A stretch of 64,000 nucleotides of DNA from Bradyrhizobium guangzhouense (GTDB taxonomy: Bacteria > Pseudomonadota > Alphaproteobacteria > Rhizobiales > Xanthobacteraceae): positions 4,464,001 to 4,528,000 of the forward strand of contig NZ_CP030053.1 in assembly GCF_004114955.1 (NCBI RefSeq), written 5' to 3'. Positions within the stretch are counted from its first letter, which is position 1. The number at the start of each line of letters is the position of its first letter. Shown here one piece after another: positions 16,537 to 25,823 of the stretch. The translations under genes and the position numbers were made by a program. The notes under the pieces are model-generated. The model saw nothing but the letters and a program-made list of their open reading frames with translations. It was not told the DNA's origin and searched no databases.

Positions 16537-17769
16537 ATGATGACAATTGCATCGGATGTCTTGAAATTGCTGCGCCTCGATTCCTCAGACGACAAGCAGC
16601 ATCTCGTCATTCGCTCCGCCGGCGGCCGCGGCAAGGCGGCGGACTATTCATTCGGCATCGAGGAGGAGTATTTCCTCGCCGATCGCCGCACCCTCGAGGT
16701 CGCGATCCAGACCCCGAACGAGTTGTTCGAATCGGCGAACTGGTCGACCGGCGGCCAGGCCATGCGCGAGATGCTGCAATCCCAGCTCGAGATCGCCACC
16801 AACGTCCACGTCGACGTCAATGACGCACGGGAAGAGCTGAGATTCCTGCGCCGCGAGGTCGGCAACGTCGCCGCGCAATATGGCTTTGTCATCATGGCCT
16901 GCGGCACGCACCCCACCGCCGTCTGGCGCATGTCGCAGCCGAGCCCGAAGCCGCGCTACGAGGAGATGATCGAGGATCTGCGCAGCATCGGCCACCGCAA
17001 CATGATGTGCGGCATGCACGTGCATGTTCAACTGCCGGATCCCGAGAAGCGGATGGCGGTGATGCGGGCGATGCTGCCGCATCTGCCGCTGTTCATTGCG
17101 CTGTCGGCCTCCTCCCCGTTCTGGAATTCGCACAAGACGGGACTGAAAGGCTACCGGCTCGCGGCCTATTCCGAACTGCCGCGCACCGGCCTGCCCGAGC
17201 TGTTCGAGAGCAAGCGTGAGTATGACGATTATGTCGGCGCATTGCAGCGCTCCGGCGTGATCCCGGACGAGAGCCACATCTGGTGGGCGATGCGGCCGTC
17301 GATGAAGCATCCGACACTGGAGCTCCGTGCGCCCGACACCTGCACCCTCGTCGACGACGCCGTCGCCATCGCCTCGCTGTATCGTTGCCTGACGCGGCAT
17401 CTCTATCTGCGGCCGCATCTGTCGAAGCAGGTCAATGCGGTCGAACGCGCGATTGCGGTCGAGAACAAATGGCGCGCCCAGCGCTACGGCACCGACTGCA
17501 TCTTTGCATCCAGGGACGGTCCGGTGACGATCTCGGAGATGCTCGCGCGAATCATCGACGACACCGCCGAGGACGCCGACGCATTGGGCTGCGCCGCCGA
17601 CATCGAGCACTGCCGCACCATTGTCGACCGCGGCAGCTCGGCGGAATTCCAGCTTCGTGCCTATCGCGACAACGGCGATGATCTCGCGGCCGTGTCACGA
17701 TGGATCGCGACATCGACAATCTCGGGAACGAGCGCGCCGGTCGGGCGCAGCGCTCAAGCGCCGTCGTAG
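16537..17769 (+). CDS. carboxylate-amine ligase, glutamate-cysteine ligase 2 family (YbdK-like)
   Basis: A 410-residue ATP-dependent ligase of the GCS2 family: FGIEEEYFLAD at the ATP/Mg site, ELRFLRREVGNVAAQYG, CGMHVHVQLPDPEKRM, SASSPFWNSHKTGLKGYR, WWAMRPSMKHPTLELRAPDTC and ENKWRAQRYGTD. E. coli YbdK has weak gamma-glutamylcysteine ligase activity; whether this one makes glutathione or another amide is not decided by sequence. The start is uncertain among ATG 16537, ATG 16540 and GTG 16516. The last 20 residues (after STISGTSAP) look unstructured. Confidence 0.85.
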   Translation: MMTIASDVLKLLRLDSSDDKQHLVIRSAGGRGKAADYSFGIEEEYFLADRRTLEVAIQTPNELFESANWSTGGQAMREMLQSQLEIATNVHVDVNDAREELRFLRREVGNVAAQYGFVIMACGTHPTAVWRMSQPSPKPRYEEMIEDLRSIGHRNMMCGMHVHVQLPDPEKRMAVMRAMLPHLPLFIALSASSPFWNSHKTGLKGYRLAAYSELPRTGLPELFESKREYDDYVGALQRSGVIPDESHIWWAMRPSMKHPTLELRAPDTCTLVDDAVAIASLYRCLTRHLYLRPHLSKQVNAVERAIAVENKWRAQRYGTDCIFASRDGPVTISEMLARIIDDTAEDADALGCAADIEHCRTIVDRGSSAEFQLRAYRDNGDDLAAVSRWIATSTISGTSAPVGRSAQAPS

Positions 17770-17788
17770 CGCTCGAGCGCCCTTTGCC

Positions 17789-18097
17789 TCAAGCGCGCGC
17801 CACCAGGCGTGGACGGAACACGGACTCGACGGTGGGGGCCTGTGCCGCAGCGAGCTTTCGTGCCGACCTGCGCCGCGGAATGAAGAAGCTGCTCACGACG
17901 ATCGGCTCGAAATCGCCGAGCGCAGTCCGCTCCTTCACCAGCAGGCTCATGACCGAGCGCATCTTGATGACTTCCTGCGCCACGAAGCTGCAATCCTCAT
18001 CGCGGTTGATCTGTTCGTGCATGATCGCCTCAGCCTCGCGCATGCTGACGCGGAGCGCTCTGATGGTTCTGCGGATGTCGTTGATGCGGTTGTCCAT
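17789..18097 (-). CDS. small helical protein, hypothetical
   Basis: A 102-residue protein starting MDNRINDIRRTIRALRVSMR, a long amphipathic helix with coiled-coil character, followed by CSFVAQEVIKMRSVMSLLVKER and a basic Arg/Lys-rich tail. No family is recognised. GGAGG is 5 nt before ATG 18097, which decides the start over the longer frame to 18322. Convergent with the YbdK-like gene. Confidence 0.6.
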   Translation of the reverse strand: MDNRINDIRRTIRALRVSMREAEAIMHEQINRDEDCSFVAQEVIKMRSVMSLLVKERTALGDFEPIVVSSFFIPRRRSARKLAAAQAPTVESVFRPRLVARA

Positions 18098-18451
18098 GGC
18101 TGCCTCCATCTCGGTCGCAGCATAAGAACAAAACATGAACAAGATGTCAATTGCAGCCTGCGCCGATTGCGGTGTCACGCGCGATCCGCCGACGGCGCCG
18201 CTGCACGTGCGCTGAGATTCTTGCTGACAAATTAGACACGTGACGCCGCTGCCCGGCAATCGCGACGCCCTCGCGACGCCTGGCGCGATCGACGTCGACT
18301 GCCGATCTAACCTCCGGTGCAATCACCGAATTTTTTCCTGATCGGGCCCTCCGCATGGCAGCGCCAGGCGTGCTTGCTGCCCGGCCAACCGACTGGCCCA
18401 AAATTCGCAATGACATTGCAAGCTTGGCAATGGCGCAGAGCGGAGAACGTC
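18098..18451. other. intergenic region, 354 bp
   Basis: This lies between the divergent small helical protein and the cupin gene and must hold both promoters. I see no recognisable gene, RNA or repeat in it, and no clear operator. Confidence 0.5.
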
Positions 18452-19591
18452 ATGAACGTGCATGCTGCGGGCGATCTCAAGACATCAGGCCTCACCCATC
18501 CGAACGGCGCGCCGCTCCGCCTCAACGTCAAGGACTTCGTTGCGATCGATCGCGACAAGAATGCAAAATTCGAAGCGACCTACCGTCCGCAAGCGCTCTA
18601 CAATCGCGCCAGCGAAGGCTTTCACGCCAACAACGAGACCTTCCTGCTCCATGAAGTCGCGACCAACCTGCCGATCTATCGTCCCGACACCGGCCCCACG
18701 GATTTCCATCTGCATCTGCCGCCCGGCGGCTTTCAGCTCGTGCTGGTGACCTCCGGCGCATTCACCTTCGACTATGACGGACGCTGGTACAATGTCGGCC
18801 CCGGCGCGGTGATGCTGCAAAGCGCGATCGTGCACCGCCAGCTCTTCTACACCTGGTCGGGGCTATCGACCGAAGAGAATTTGAAGACGCCGCAGACCGT
18901 CGTGCCGGACCCGATCTCGATGGGCTATTCCGGCAAATTCCTCGAAGCCTTCATCACCGATCCCACGACCTTCCCGAACCCGACCATCGTCGGACCTGAT
19001 AAGATCAATGAAGACGAAACGCCGCGCGTGGCCTGGAGCCATCCGTTGCATGATCGTCCCGCTGACGCCGGCTTCTGGCTCCAGGATCCCCTCGCGCTGG
19101 ATGCGCTCTACAAGCCGCTCACCGACGGTTCGGTCAAATCGGCGCAGCAGGTTTACGTGCGCGATATCGGGATCGAGGCTCCGAGCGGTCATCTCGTGAC
19201 CGGCCATGTCATCGCAACCGATCCGCATGGGCACGCACTCCTGCCGAAGAGCACGTCTGCCGCCGCCGATGCAACGTGCTTTGCCAAGGGCGAGGTCGTG
19301 ATCTATCGCGTCATTCGCGGCACGGCCGAGTTCAAGAAGAAGGATGGCGAGCGCTTCGAGCTCTCTGCCGGTGATGTGGTCACATCGGGCAAGGATTCGA
19401 TCGGCCTGATCGGCGTCGGCGAAAACACCCAGGTGCTTCGGCTCGGTCTTCTCAAGGGCATCAACGATCTTCGCAGCTGGACACCGACGCAGCGCGACGA
19501 GATCGATGGCCTTGCCAGCCAGATCATCACGCACAGGGACATTCGTCCGCTGCGCACCGAAGGCAAACCGGTCGGCTATCTGTACGGCTAG
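18452..19591 (+). CDS. cupin-fold protein, function unknown
   Basis: A 379-residue cytosolic protein with two cupin-like beta regions. The first contains FHLHLPPGGFQLVLVTSGAF and WYNVGPGAVMLQSAIVHRQLF, with His residues that could bind metal. The second contains KGEVVIYRVIRGTAEFKKKD and FELSAGDVVTSGKDSIG. The closing residues RPLRTEGKPVGYLYG are distinctive, but I cannot name the family or substrate. GGAG lies 7 nt before ATG 18452, which is preferred over an upstream in-frame ATG at 18317. Confidence 0.7.
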   Translation: MNVHAAGDLKTSGLTHPNGAPLRLNVKDFVAIDRDKNAKFEATYRPQALYNRASEGFHANNETFLLHEVATNLPIYRPDTGPTDFHLHLPPGGFQLVLVTSGAFTFDYDGRWYNVGPGAVMLQSAIVHRQLFYTWSGLSTEENLKTPQTVVPDPISMGYSGKFLEAFITDPTTFPNPTIVGPDKINEDETPRVAWSHPLHDRPADAGFWLQDPLALDALYKPLTDGSVKSAQQVYVRDIGIEAPSGHLVTGHVIATDPHGHALLPKSTSAAADATCFAKGEVVIYRVIRGTAEFKKKDGERFELSAGDVVTSGKDSIGLIGVGENTQVLRLGLLKGINDLRSWTPTQRDEIDGLASQIITHRDIRPLRTEGKPVGYLYG

Positions 19592-19640
19592 GCGCGAGCG
19601 CAGTGTCAACGCGCCCGCTGCCGCTCTTGCCCCTTCGCGA

Positions 19641-20162
19641 ATGGTGCTGGTAGTTCATAGGCGATCGAATTTGCCTGGAGCACCAGCTTCACCCGTGAGC
19701 CCTGCCGTCACCAGAACCTGCGGAAGCTGCACCGCCTGCTGCGATGGCTGGCTGCAGATCGAGGTCCGCGGCCACAAGGTGGGCAAAGGGCAGCCGTGCC
19801 CGTTCAGCGTTGCACATCAATGCTCGATCTATGCTGACCGCCCGCAGCATCCCTGCCGCGAATTTGTCTGCGGCTGGCTGGTCGCGTCGAGCCCGCTGCC
19901 GGATTGGATGCGGCCGGACCAATCCAGCATGATCATGCTCGCTGCCAATTTTGTCTGGCGCGGCCTGCCGGTCGACGTCGCGGTGCCGGTCGGCGACCAA
20001 CCAAAGAAGAAAGCGCTGGACTGGCTGACGCAGTTTTGCGCCGAGAACAGGCGGCTGCTGGTGTACCAAATCGGCGAGGAGTGGTTCGCGTTCGGTCCGC
20101 CGCTGTTCCAGACCGACATTGCCGACCGTCTCGCCCGCGGCGAAACGCCGTGGAGCGATTGA
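19641..20162 (+). CDS. YkgJ-like CxxCxxCC zinc/iron-chelating domain protein
   Basis: About 173 residues with a Cys-rich N-terminal half: CGSCTACCDGW (CxxCxxCC), then QPCPFSV, QCSIYADRP and HPCREFVCGWL. This spacing is that of the YkgJ/UPF0153 family, thought to bind Zn or an Fe-S cluster. The C-terminal half is a plain alpha/beta stretch ending in RLARGETPWSD. ATG 19641 or GTG 19695 could be the start; the family homology begins just after the latter. Function unknown. Confidence 0.72.
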   Translation: MVLVVHRRSNLPGAPASPVSPAVTRTCGSCTACCDGWLQIEVRGHKVGKGQPCPFSVAHQCSIYADRPQHPCREFVCGWLVASSPLPDWMRPDQSSMIMLAANFVWRGLPVDVAVPVGDQPKKKALDWLTQFCAENRRLLVYQIGEEWFAFGPPLFQTDIADRLARGETPWSD

Positions 20163-20402
20163 AGCTGGGCGCAGGGCAAGCCCTCGAATTCACTAGGCTT
20201 TTAGCGCGAAACCGCCTGCCTCCATCGCAATGCGGCAGATCGCCGCGCGACACGTTTTGCGAAGAATAGTTGCCCTTCAGACACACGCGGCCGGAAAGCG
20301 AGCAACATCGCAGCAATCGCGTTGTATATGGCATCTGGCATACATTAACTTCCGCTTTATCCCGGACCCATCTGAGAGTCCGCGGCGATAAAGGGGAAAC
20401 CA

Positions 20403-22049
20403 ATGAGGAAGGCCTTTCTGCTCGGCACAGGCTTCGCGGCCCTCTGTGCAACTACAATTAGCCATCCACTGAAAGCCGCAACCATAGATGACGTGGTTGC
20501 CCGCCTCGATGCGCTCGAGCGCAGCAATGCCAAGCTTGCGAAGGAAAACGCGCAGCTGCGCGAACGCGTCAATCACATCAGCGAGCCGAGGACCGCCGCG
20601 ACGGCCGTCGCGCCGGGTTCGCCGAAGGGCAACCCGGTTCTGCATGCGGCGGTGGCACCGTCGCCGGCCCCCGCGGCGCCCGAGCACACCGTCGTCAGCA
20701 TCGGCGGCGCTCCGCTCTACAGCAAGGCGCCGGGAAGCAATCCCTTCATCGACAACACCACCGTGACGCTCTACGGCCACGTCGATCTGTCCGGTGACAT
20801 CTTCAATCCCGGCGTCTACGACCAGGGCACGAAGTTCGGTGTCGCCAGCAACCTCACCTATTTCGGCATTCGCGCGCGGCACAACCTCGATCCCTATGGC
20901 TATCCCGGTTGGGCGGCCATCGCGCAGTTCGAGTCGCTCGTGGAGGTCGCGGCCGTTCCGACCGAACGCGCAGCGTTCGGCACTCGCGACAGCTTCCTCG
21001 GCATGGAGAGCCCGTGGGGCACGATCAAGGCCGGCAAGGCCGACACGCCCTACAAGAAGGCGACGGCGAAGTTCGATCCGTTCTCGGCCACGCTCGGCGA
21101 CTACAACTCGATCATGGGCAACACCGGCGGCGATCTCCGCGCCGAGTTCGATTGGCGCGCCGCGCATGCAATCTGGTATGAATCGCCGGTGTGGAACGGC
21201 TTCCAGGCCACAATCATGGTCTCGCCGGGACAGAACACTGCCAAGGACAACAGCGACTACGCGCTCGGCGATTTCAACTGCCCGGCCACCTCGTCACGCG
21301 GCAGCGGTTCAGGCTTCCCGCTCACGTCGGCGCCGGAGGGCTGCACTGACGGCTCGTACGGCAACCTCTACAGCGCATCGCTGACCTACAACAAGAGCGG
21401 GTTCACCGGCGTCGCCGCCTACGAGTTCCACGAGGGCACCAACCGAACCGGCGACGAGGCCGTGACACCGCTCAGCAATGGCGGCGTTCTCACCGTGCCG
21501 ACCGGAGCGGTCGGCATCGCCAACGAGTGGGCCGCAAAGGTCGGCGCGGGCTACAAGTTCAACGACATGATCGGCAGCCTGCAGCTCTACGGCATCTACG
21601 AGATCATGCGCCGCGAGCACACGGTCGCCGCCTTCAACGAGCGATCGCGCGACGGCTACTTCCTCAGCGCGACCCAGTCCGTCGAAAAATGGGACCTCAG
21701 TGCATCCTGGGCTCACGCCAATGCCTCGCCGGGCTCGCCGGGCACGGGCGTCCTCAACGCCTATCCCACCCCCGGCGTCGCGGTCTCCGCTCCGGCTGGT
21801 GCCGCCGACTTCGCGCTCAATACCGTCGACTCCAGTGCCGACCAGTACGCAGTGGGCGTGAAGTATCACTTCAGCCCGTTCGTGAGCTGGTACATGGTGG
21901 GCAGCTATCTGCGCAACGGCCCGGGCGCGCATTACTGCCTGGGTGTCAGCGGACATGGCTACGGCGTGTGCGGACGCGATGCCAACAACAACGTCATTGC
22001 CGGCAACAAGGCCGAAGCGGTCACGACAGGCATGACGTTCGACTTCTGA
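20403..22049 (+). CDS. outer-membrane porin with N-terminal coiled coil
   Basis: A 548-residue exported protein: a signal peptide (MRKAFLLGTGFAALCATT), then a heptad-like coiled coil (DDVVARLDALERSNAKLAKE), a Pro/Ala linker, and a beta-barrel beginning at VTLYGHVDLSG. It has porin-type motifs such as SFLGMESPWGTIKAGKADTP in the barrel and a C-terminal aromatic (TGMTFDF), as expected for BAM insertion. This is the general Gram-negative porin layout (porin 4 type) with a peptidoglycan-facing coiled-coil extension. It probably passes small anions or organic solutes; specificity is unknown. A terminator hairpin follows at 22068. Confidence 0.82.
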   Translation: MRKAFLLGTGFAALCATTISHPLKAATIDDVVARLDALERSNAKLAKENAQLRERVNHISEPRTAATAVAPGSPKGNPVLHAAVAPSPAPAAPEHTVVSIGGAPLYSKAPGSNPFIDNTTVTLYGHVDLSGDIFNPGVYDQGTKFGVASNLTYFGIRARHNLDPYGYPGWAAIAQFESLVEVAAVPTERAAFGTRDSFLGMESPWGTIKAGKADTPYKKATAKFDPFSATLGDYNSIMGNTGGDLRAEFDWRAAHAIWYESPVWNGFQATIMVSPGQNTAKDNSDYALGDFNCPATSSRGSGSGFPLTSAPEGCTDGSYGNLYSASLTYNKSGFTGVAAYEFHEGTNRTGDEAVTPLSNGGVLTVPTGAVGIANEWAAKVGAGYKFNDMIGSLQLYGIYEIMRREHTVAAFNERSRDGYFLSATQSVEKWDLSASWAHANASPGSPGTGVLNAYPTPGVAVSAPAGAADFALNTVDSSADQYAVGVKYHFSPFVSWYMVGSYLRNGPGAHYCLGVSGHGYGVCGRDANNNVIAGNKAEAVTTGMTFDF

Positions 22050-22067
22050 GCAGAAGAAAGACGACAG

Positions 22068-22091
22068 CGGGGAGCCCGTCGCGGCTCCCCG
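22068..22091. terminator. bidirectional terminator-like hairpin between porin and gor
   Basis: CGGGGAGCC (22068-22076) and GGCTCCCCG (22083-22091) form a perfect 9-bp stem with a 6-nt loop, followed by TCCTTTG. It lies between two convergent stop codons, so it can serve both genes. Confidence 0.7.
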
Positions 22092-22104
22092 TCCTTTGTC
22101 CGCC

Positions 22105-23493
22105 CTACTCTGCCGCCTGGCGCACGTGGCGCGCGGTCGGCGTGCGCATCGTCACGAGCTCCTCGGCCGCGGTTGGATGCAGCGCGATGGTTGCGTCGAA
22201 ATCGGCCTTGGTCGCTTTCATCTTCACGGCGATCGCGACGGCTTGCGTCACCTCGGCGGCGCAATCACCCACGATGTGGCAGCCGAGCACCCGATCGGTC
22301 GAACCGTCGACCACGAGCTTCATCAGCACGCGCGTGTCGCGACCCGACATTGTCGCCTTGATCGGGCGGAACGTCGTCTTGTAGATGTCGACGTGACTGA
22401 ACTGCGCGCGCGCCTCGGTTTCGGTCAGACCGACGGTGCCGACTTCCGGCTGCGAGAACACCGCAGTCGGGATGTTGGAATGGTCGACCTGCACCTCGCG
22501 CTTGCCAAACACGGTGTCGGCGAAGGCATGGCCCTCGCGGATCGCGACCGGCGTCAGGTTGAAGCGATGGGTGACGTCGCCGATCGCAAAGATGCTCTCG
22601 ACCGAACTCCTGGAGAAATGATCGACAGCAATGCCGCCGTTCTTCGGGTTGATGGCGACGCCGGCCTTGTCGAGGCCGAGATTGGCCACATTGGGATGGC
22701 GGCCGATCGCGAACATGACCTGGTCAGAGGCAACGCTCGATCCATTCGACAAATGCGTGGTGAATTCCTCGCCATGACGATCGACCTTCGTCACCGTGCA
22801 GCCGGTGAGAATGGTGATGCCCTGCTTTTCCATCTCGCTGCGGACATGGGCGCGCACGTCTTCGTCGAAGCCACGCAGAATGTTGTCACCGCGATAGATC
22901 ACGGTGACGTCGGAGCCGAAACCGTTGAAGATGCCGGCGAACTCCAGCGCGATATAGCCGCCACCCTGGATCACGATCCGCTTCGGCAGCTTCTTGAGGT
23001 GAAAAGCCTCATTCGAGGAGATCACATGCTCGATGCCTGGAATCGCGACCCCGTGATTGGGCGCACCGCCGGTGGCGATCAGGATGTATCTTGCGGTGAT
23101 CTTCTTGTCGTCCGTGAGCAGGCGGACAGTGTGCTTGTCCTCGATCACGGCGCGGCTCTTGACGATCTGCGCGCCCGACTTCTCCACATTGGCCGTGTAG
23201 GCCGCTTCGAGCCGCGCGATCTCCTTGTCCTTGTTGGCGATCAGCGTCGGCCAGTCGAAGTGTGCTGCCGGAACGGTCCAGCCGAAGCCGGCGGCATCCT
23301 CGAGGTCGTGACGAACATGCGAGCCGATCACGAACAGCTTCTTCGGCACACAGCCGCGGATCACGCAGGTGCCGCCCATGCGGTACTCTTCCGCGATCAT
23401 CACGCGGGCGCCGTACCCGGCCGCGATGCGGGCGGCGCGCACGCCGCCCGAACCGCCACCGATGACAAAGAGGTCGACGTCGAATTCAGCCAT
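22105..23493 (-). CDS. gor: glutathione-disulfide reductase
   Basis: A 462-residue cytosolic flavoenzyme that reduces glutathione disulfide with NADPH. Evidence: the FAD dinucleotide-binding start FVIGGGSGGVRAARIAA, the redox-active disulfide GGTCVIRGCVPKK, the NAD(P)-binding IQGGGYIALEFAGIFNGFG, FAD motif IFAIGDVTHRFNLTPVA, and the C-terminal dimer-interface base HPTAAEELVTMRTP. ATG 23493 is favoured over the 23514 extension because the FAD motif then starts at a normal distance. It is the last gene of an rpiA, DUF2059, gor unit. Confidence 0.93.
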   Translation of the reverse strand: MAEFDVDLFVIGGGSGGVRAARIAAGYGARVMIAEEYRMGGTCVIRGCVPKKLFVIGSHVRHDLEDAAGFGWTVPAAHFDWPTLIANKDKEIARLEAAYTANVEKSGAQIVKSRAVIEDKHTVRLLTDDKKITARYILIATGGAPNHGVAIPGIEHVISSNEAFHLKKLPKRIVIQGGGYIALEFAGIFNGFGSDVTVIYRGDNILRGFDEDVRAHVRSEMEKQGITILTGCTVTKVDRHGEEFTTHLSNGSSVASDQVMFAIGRHPNVANLGLDKAGVAINPKNGGIAVDHFSRSSVESIFAIGDVTHRFNLTPVAIREGHAFADTVFGKREVQVDHSNIPTAVFSQPEVGTVGLTETEARAQFSHVDIYKTTFRPIKATMSGRDTRVLMKLVVDGSTDRVLGCHIVGDCAAEVTQAVAIAVKMKATKADFDATIALHPTAAEELVTMRTPTARHVRQAAE

Positions 23494-23574
23494 TGTCCCC
23501 TCCGACCCCTTCAACCCGAAGCGCGGCGCTGCGCTCGAGGGATTTCTGATCGCTATCCTCTCAAATAGGTACGG

Positions 23575-24090
23575 TCAGATTTCCTTGCCACGCTTGCGCA
23601 TCTCGGTGCGGAAGGCGCTCGCGACGACCTCGGAGAAGTTCCGCGCCCAGTCGTTCATGACCTGCATGCTGAGGCTGATGGCCTTGGGTTCATTGGTGAG
23701 CAGCTTCTGGCCGAGCGGCGACTTGTAGAACGTGACGAGGTCCTTCAGCTCCTGCTCGGTGAACTCGCCGGCATAGACCCCCACCATGCCGTCGCCAATC
23801 TCGGACTCGCGGCCCGCGAGCTGCTTGGCGATAACAGGGGCGAGCTCGTTGAGATCCTTCTGGTAGTTGAGGTTCTGCCCGATCAGGGTGGTCTTGACCT
23901 TCTCCACCATGCCCGGCACGGCGCCGGCGTACATCGCGCTGGCATTCTTCAGCTGCAAAATCTCCTTCGCAGCAGCGATCGCCCCCGGAGAGGGGGCCGC
24001 CGGCTGCTGTTGCGCGGTCGCAGGTGCTGCCCCCAGCGCCAGCACGAGGGCGAGGCACGCAGCGGGCACGATCTTCAAAGCGCTCTTCAT
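23575..24090 (-). CDS. exported DUF2059 protein
   Basis: A 171-residue protein with a cleavable signal peptide (KIVPAACLALVLALGAAPATA, cut after ATAQ-like). The helical DUF2059 domain follows, including LNYQKDLNELAPVIAKQL and the characteristic EFTEQELKDLVTFYKSPLGQKLL. The family is periplasmic and of unknown function. It is 21 nt downstream of rpiA, implying one transcript. Confidence 0.85.
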   Translation of the reverse strand: MKSALKIVPAACLALVLALGAAPATAQQQPAAPSPGAIAAAKEILQLKNASAMYAGAVPGMVEKVKTTLIGQNLNYQKDLNELAPVIAKQLAGRESEIGDGMVGVYAGEFTEQELKDLVTFYKSPLGQKLLTNEPKAISLSMQVMNDWARNFSEVVASAFRTEMRKRGKEI

Positions 24091-24111
24091 TCCTAGTCTC
24101 CTTTCGGCGGC

Positions 24112-24810
24112 TTATCGCCGTTCAATCACGCGGATTCCCTCGCCACCCGCCAAAACAGCCGAGCTGGCCAAGCCGATGAACAACCCATGCTCGACCACGC
24201 CGGGGATCGCGCTCAGCGCCTTGGCGAGGCTCGCCGGATCGGCAATGCGTCCGAGCTGGGCATCGACGATCCAGTGGCCGCCATCAGTGACGAAAACGTG
24301 GCCATCTTTGGCCTTGCGGACCGCCATTTGCCCGGAAACGCCGCATTCTACAAATGCCTTCTCGATGGCGCGGCGGGTCGCCCCGAGCCCAAACGGGATC
24401 ACCTCGACCGGCAGCGGAAAGCGACCGAGCGTCGGCACCCATTTGGTGTCGTCGGCAATCACGATCATGCGATCCGAAGCGGCCGCCACGATTTTCTCGC
24501 GCAGCAATGCCCCGCCGCCGCCCTTGATCAGATTGAGCTGGGGATCGATTTCGTCGGCGCCGTCGACGGTGATGTCGAGATGGTCGATCTCGTCGAGCGT
24601 GGTCAACGGCACGCCACAGCGCTCTGCGTCGGCGCGGGTTGCCTCCGAGGTCGGCACACCGATCACATTGAGCCCGGCGGCGACGCGCTCTCCCAGCAGC
24701 TCGACGAAATGCTTGGCCGTCGAGCCGGTCCCGAGCCCGAGCTGCATCCCGTCGCGCACCTCGTCCAGCGCGCGCGCCGCAGCCTGCCGCTTCAACTGGT
24801 CCATATTCAC
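24112..24810 (-). CDS. rpiA: ribose-5-phosphate isomerase A
   Basis: A 232-residue enzyme of the pentose phosphate pathway interconverting ribose-5-P and ribulose-5-P. Diagnostic motifs: [15 protein letters not shown] (phosphate loop), [40 protein letters not shown] with the catalytic acid and Lys, and the C-terminal [12 protein letters not shown]. Length is normal. It starts a minus-strand unit with DUF2059 and gor, and diverges from gph. Confidence 0.95.
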   Translation of the reverse strand: MNMDQLKRQAAARALDEVRDGMQLGLGTGSTAKHFVELLGERVAAGLNVIGVPTSEATRADAERCGVPLTTLDEIDHLDITVDGADEIDPQLNLIKGGGGALLREKIVAAASDRMIVIADDTKWVPTLGRFPLPVEVIPFGLGATRRAIEKAFVECGVSGQMAVRKAKDGHVFVTDGGHWIVDAQLGRIADPASLAKALSAIPGVVEHGLFIGLASSAVLAGGEGIRVIERR

Positions 24811-24976
24811 GTTTGCGCCCGCCTCTCAAAGTCAGGTGTGCCGCGGATAGAGTCGCTTGCGGCGGCCTATGTAGCCTCGTTTTCCCCGCGAGAACAGGGC
24901 CCGGAAACCGACCTATAAGCTGATCTTATGGCCCTGCCCCTTGCGCCGGCCCGGGCGGACCGATAGCGCTTTTTGC

Positions 24977-25690
24977 ATGACCTCCCCAGACAAGACCGGC
25001 CCTTACACCCTCGTCTTCGATCTCGACGGCACGCTCGTGGATACGGCGCCCGACCTGATCACCGCACTGAACCACGTGCTGGAGCGTGAAGGCCTGCCGC
25101 CGGTGCCGATGGCCTCGGCCCGCAACATGATCGGCGCCGGCGCCCGGAAGCTGATCGAGCGGGGCCTGGAGGCCGAGGGCCGGACGGTCACGCCTGCCGA
25201 CATGGACCGGTTGACGACCGATTTCATCGCCTATTACGCCGACCATATTGCGGTCGAATCCCGCCCCTTCGAGGGGCTACTTGACGCGCTCGACCTGTTC
25301 GCCGCGCAGGGCCACCGGCTTGCGGTCTGCACCAACAAGCTGGAATGGCTGTCCAAGCGGCTTTTGGACCAGCTCGATTTGAGCCGCCGCTTCGCAGCGA
25401 TCTGCGGTGCGGACACGTTCGGCGTCCAGAAGCCGGATCCGACCATTTTCCGCGAGACCGTGGCGCGGGCGGGCGGTGAGGTCAAAGCCAGCATCATGGT
25501 CGGGGACGCCGGAACCGATGTCGGGGTGGCCAGGCGCGCCGGGGTGCCCGTCATCGGGGTCAGCTTCGGCTATACGGATGTGCCCATCGCCGACCTGAAG
25601 CCGGACCGCCTGATCCATCACATGCGTGACCTGCCGGCCGCCGCCGATAGCCTGATGGTCCCCCAGGCGGCAGGCAAGGCGCTGAGATAG
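24977..25690 (+). CDS. gph: phosphoglycolate phosphatase, HAD superfamily
   Basis: A 237-residue HAD phosphatase that removes phosphate from 2-phosphoglycolate. The four HAD motifs are present: nucleophile Asp in VFDLDGTLVDTAPD, Thr in LAVCTNKLEWL, Lys in VQKPDPTIF, and Asp residues in MVGDAGTDVGVARRAG. ATG 24977 places motif I at the usual distance from the N-terminus. Confidence 0.9.
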   Translation: MTSPDKTGPYTLVFDLDGTLVDTAPDLITALNHVLEREGLPPVPMASARNMIGAGARKLIERGLEAEGRTVTPADMDRLTTDFIAYYADHIAVESRPFEGLLDALDLFAAQGHRLAVCTNKLEWLSKRLLDQLDLSRRFAAICGADTFGVQKPDPTIFRETVARAGGEVKASIMVGDAGTDVGVARRAGVPVIGVSFGYTDVPIADLKPDRLIHHMRDLPAAADSLMVPQAAGKALR

Positions 25691-25715
25691 CCCGATTGTC
25701 CCGCGGAACCCCGCA

Positions 25716-25730
25716 TTAACCATCTATTAA
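25716..25730. promoter_or_regulatory. CtrA-type box upstream of lipoprotein gene
   Basis: TTAA, CCATCTA, TTAA: an exact match to the alphaproteobacterial CtrA consensus TTAA-N7-TTAA, and the first half reads TTAACCAT, the classic half-site. It lies 93 nt upstream of the ATG at 25824. Confidence 0.6.
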
Positions 25731-25823
25731 CTATGCACGGTCCGCCGGTTGCTTGCCCGGAACGACGCTCCTAAGGTCCGCACGGGGTTATGTGGCGGTT
25801 CGTCGCAGTAAAAGTGGATGGTC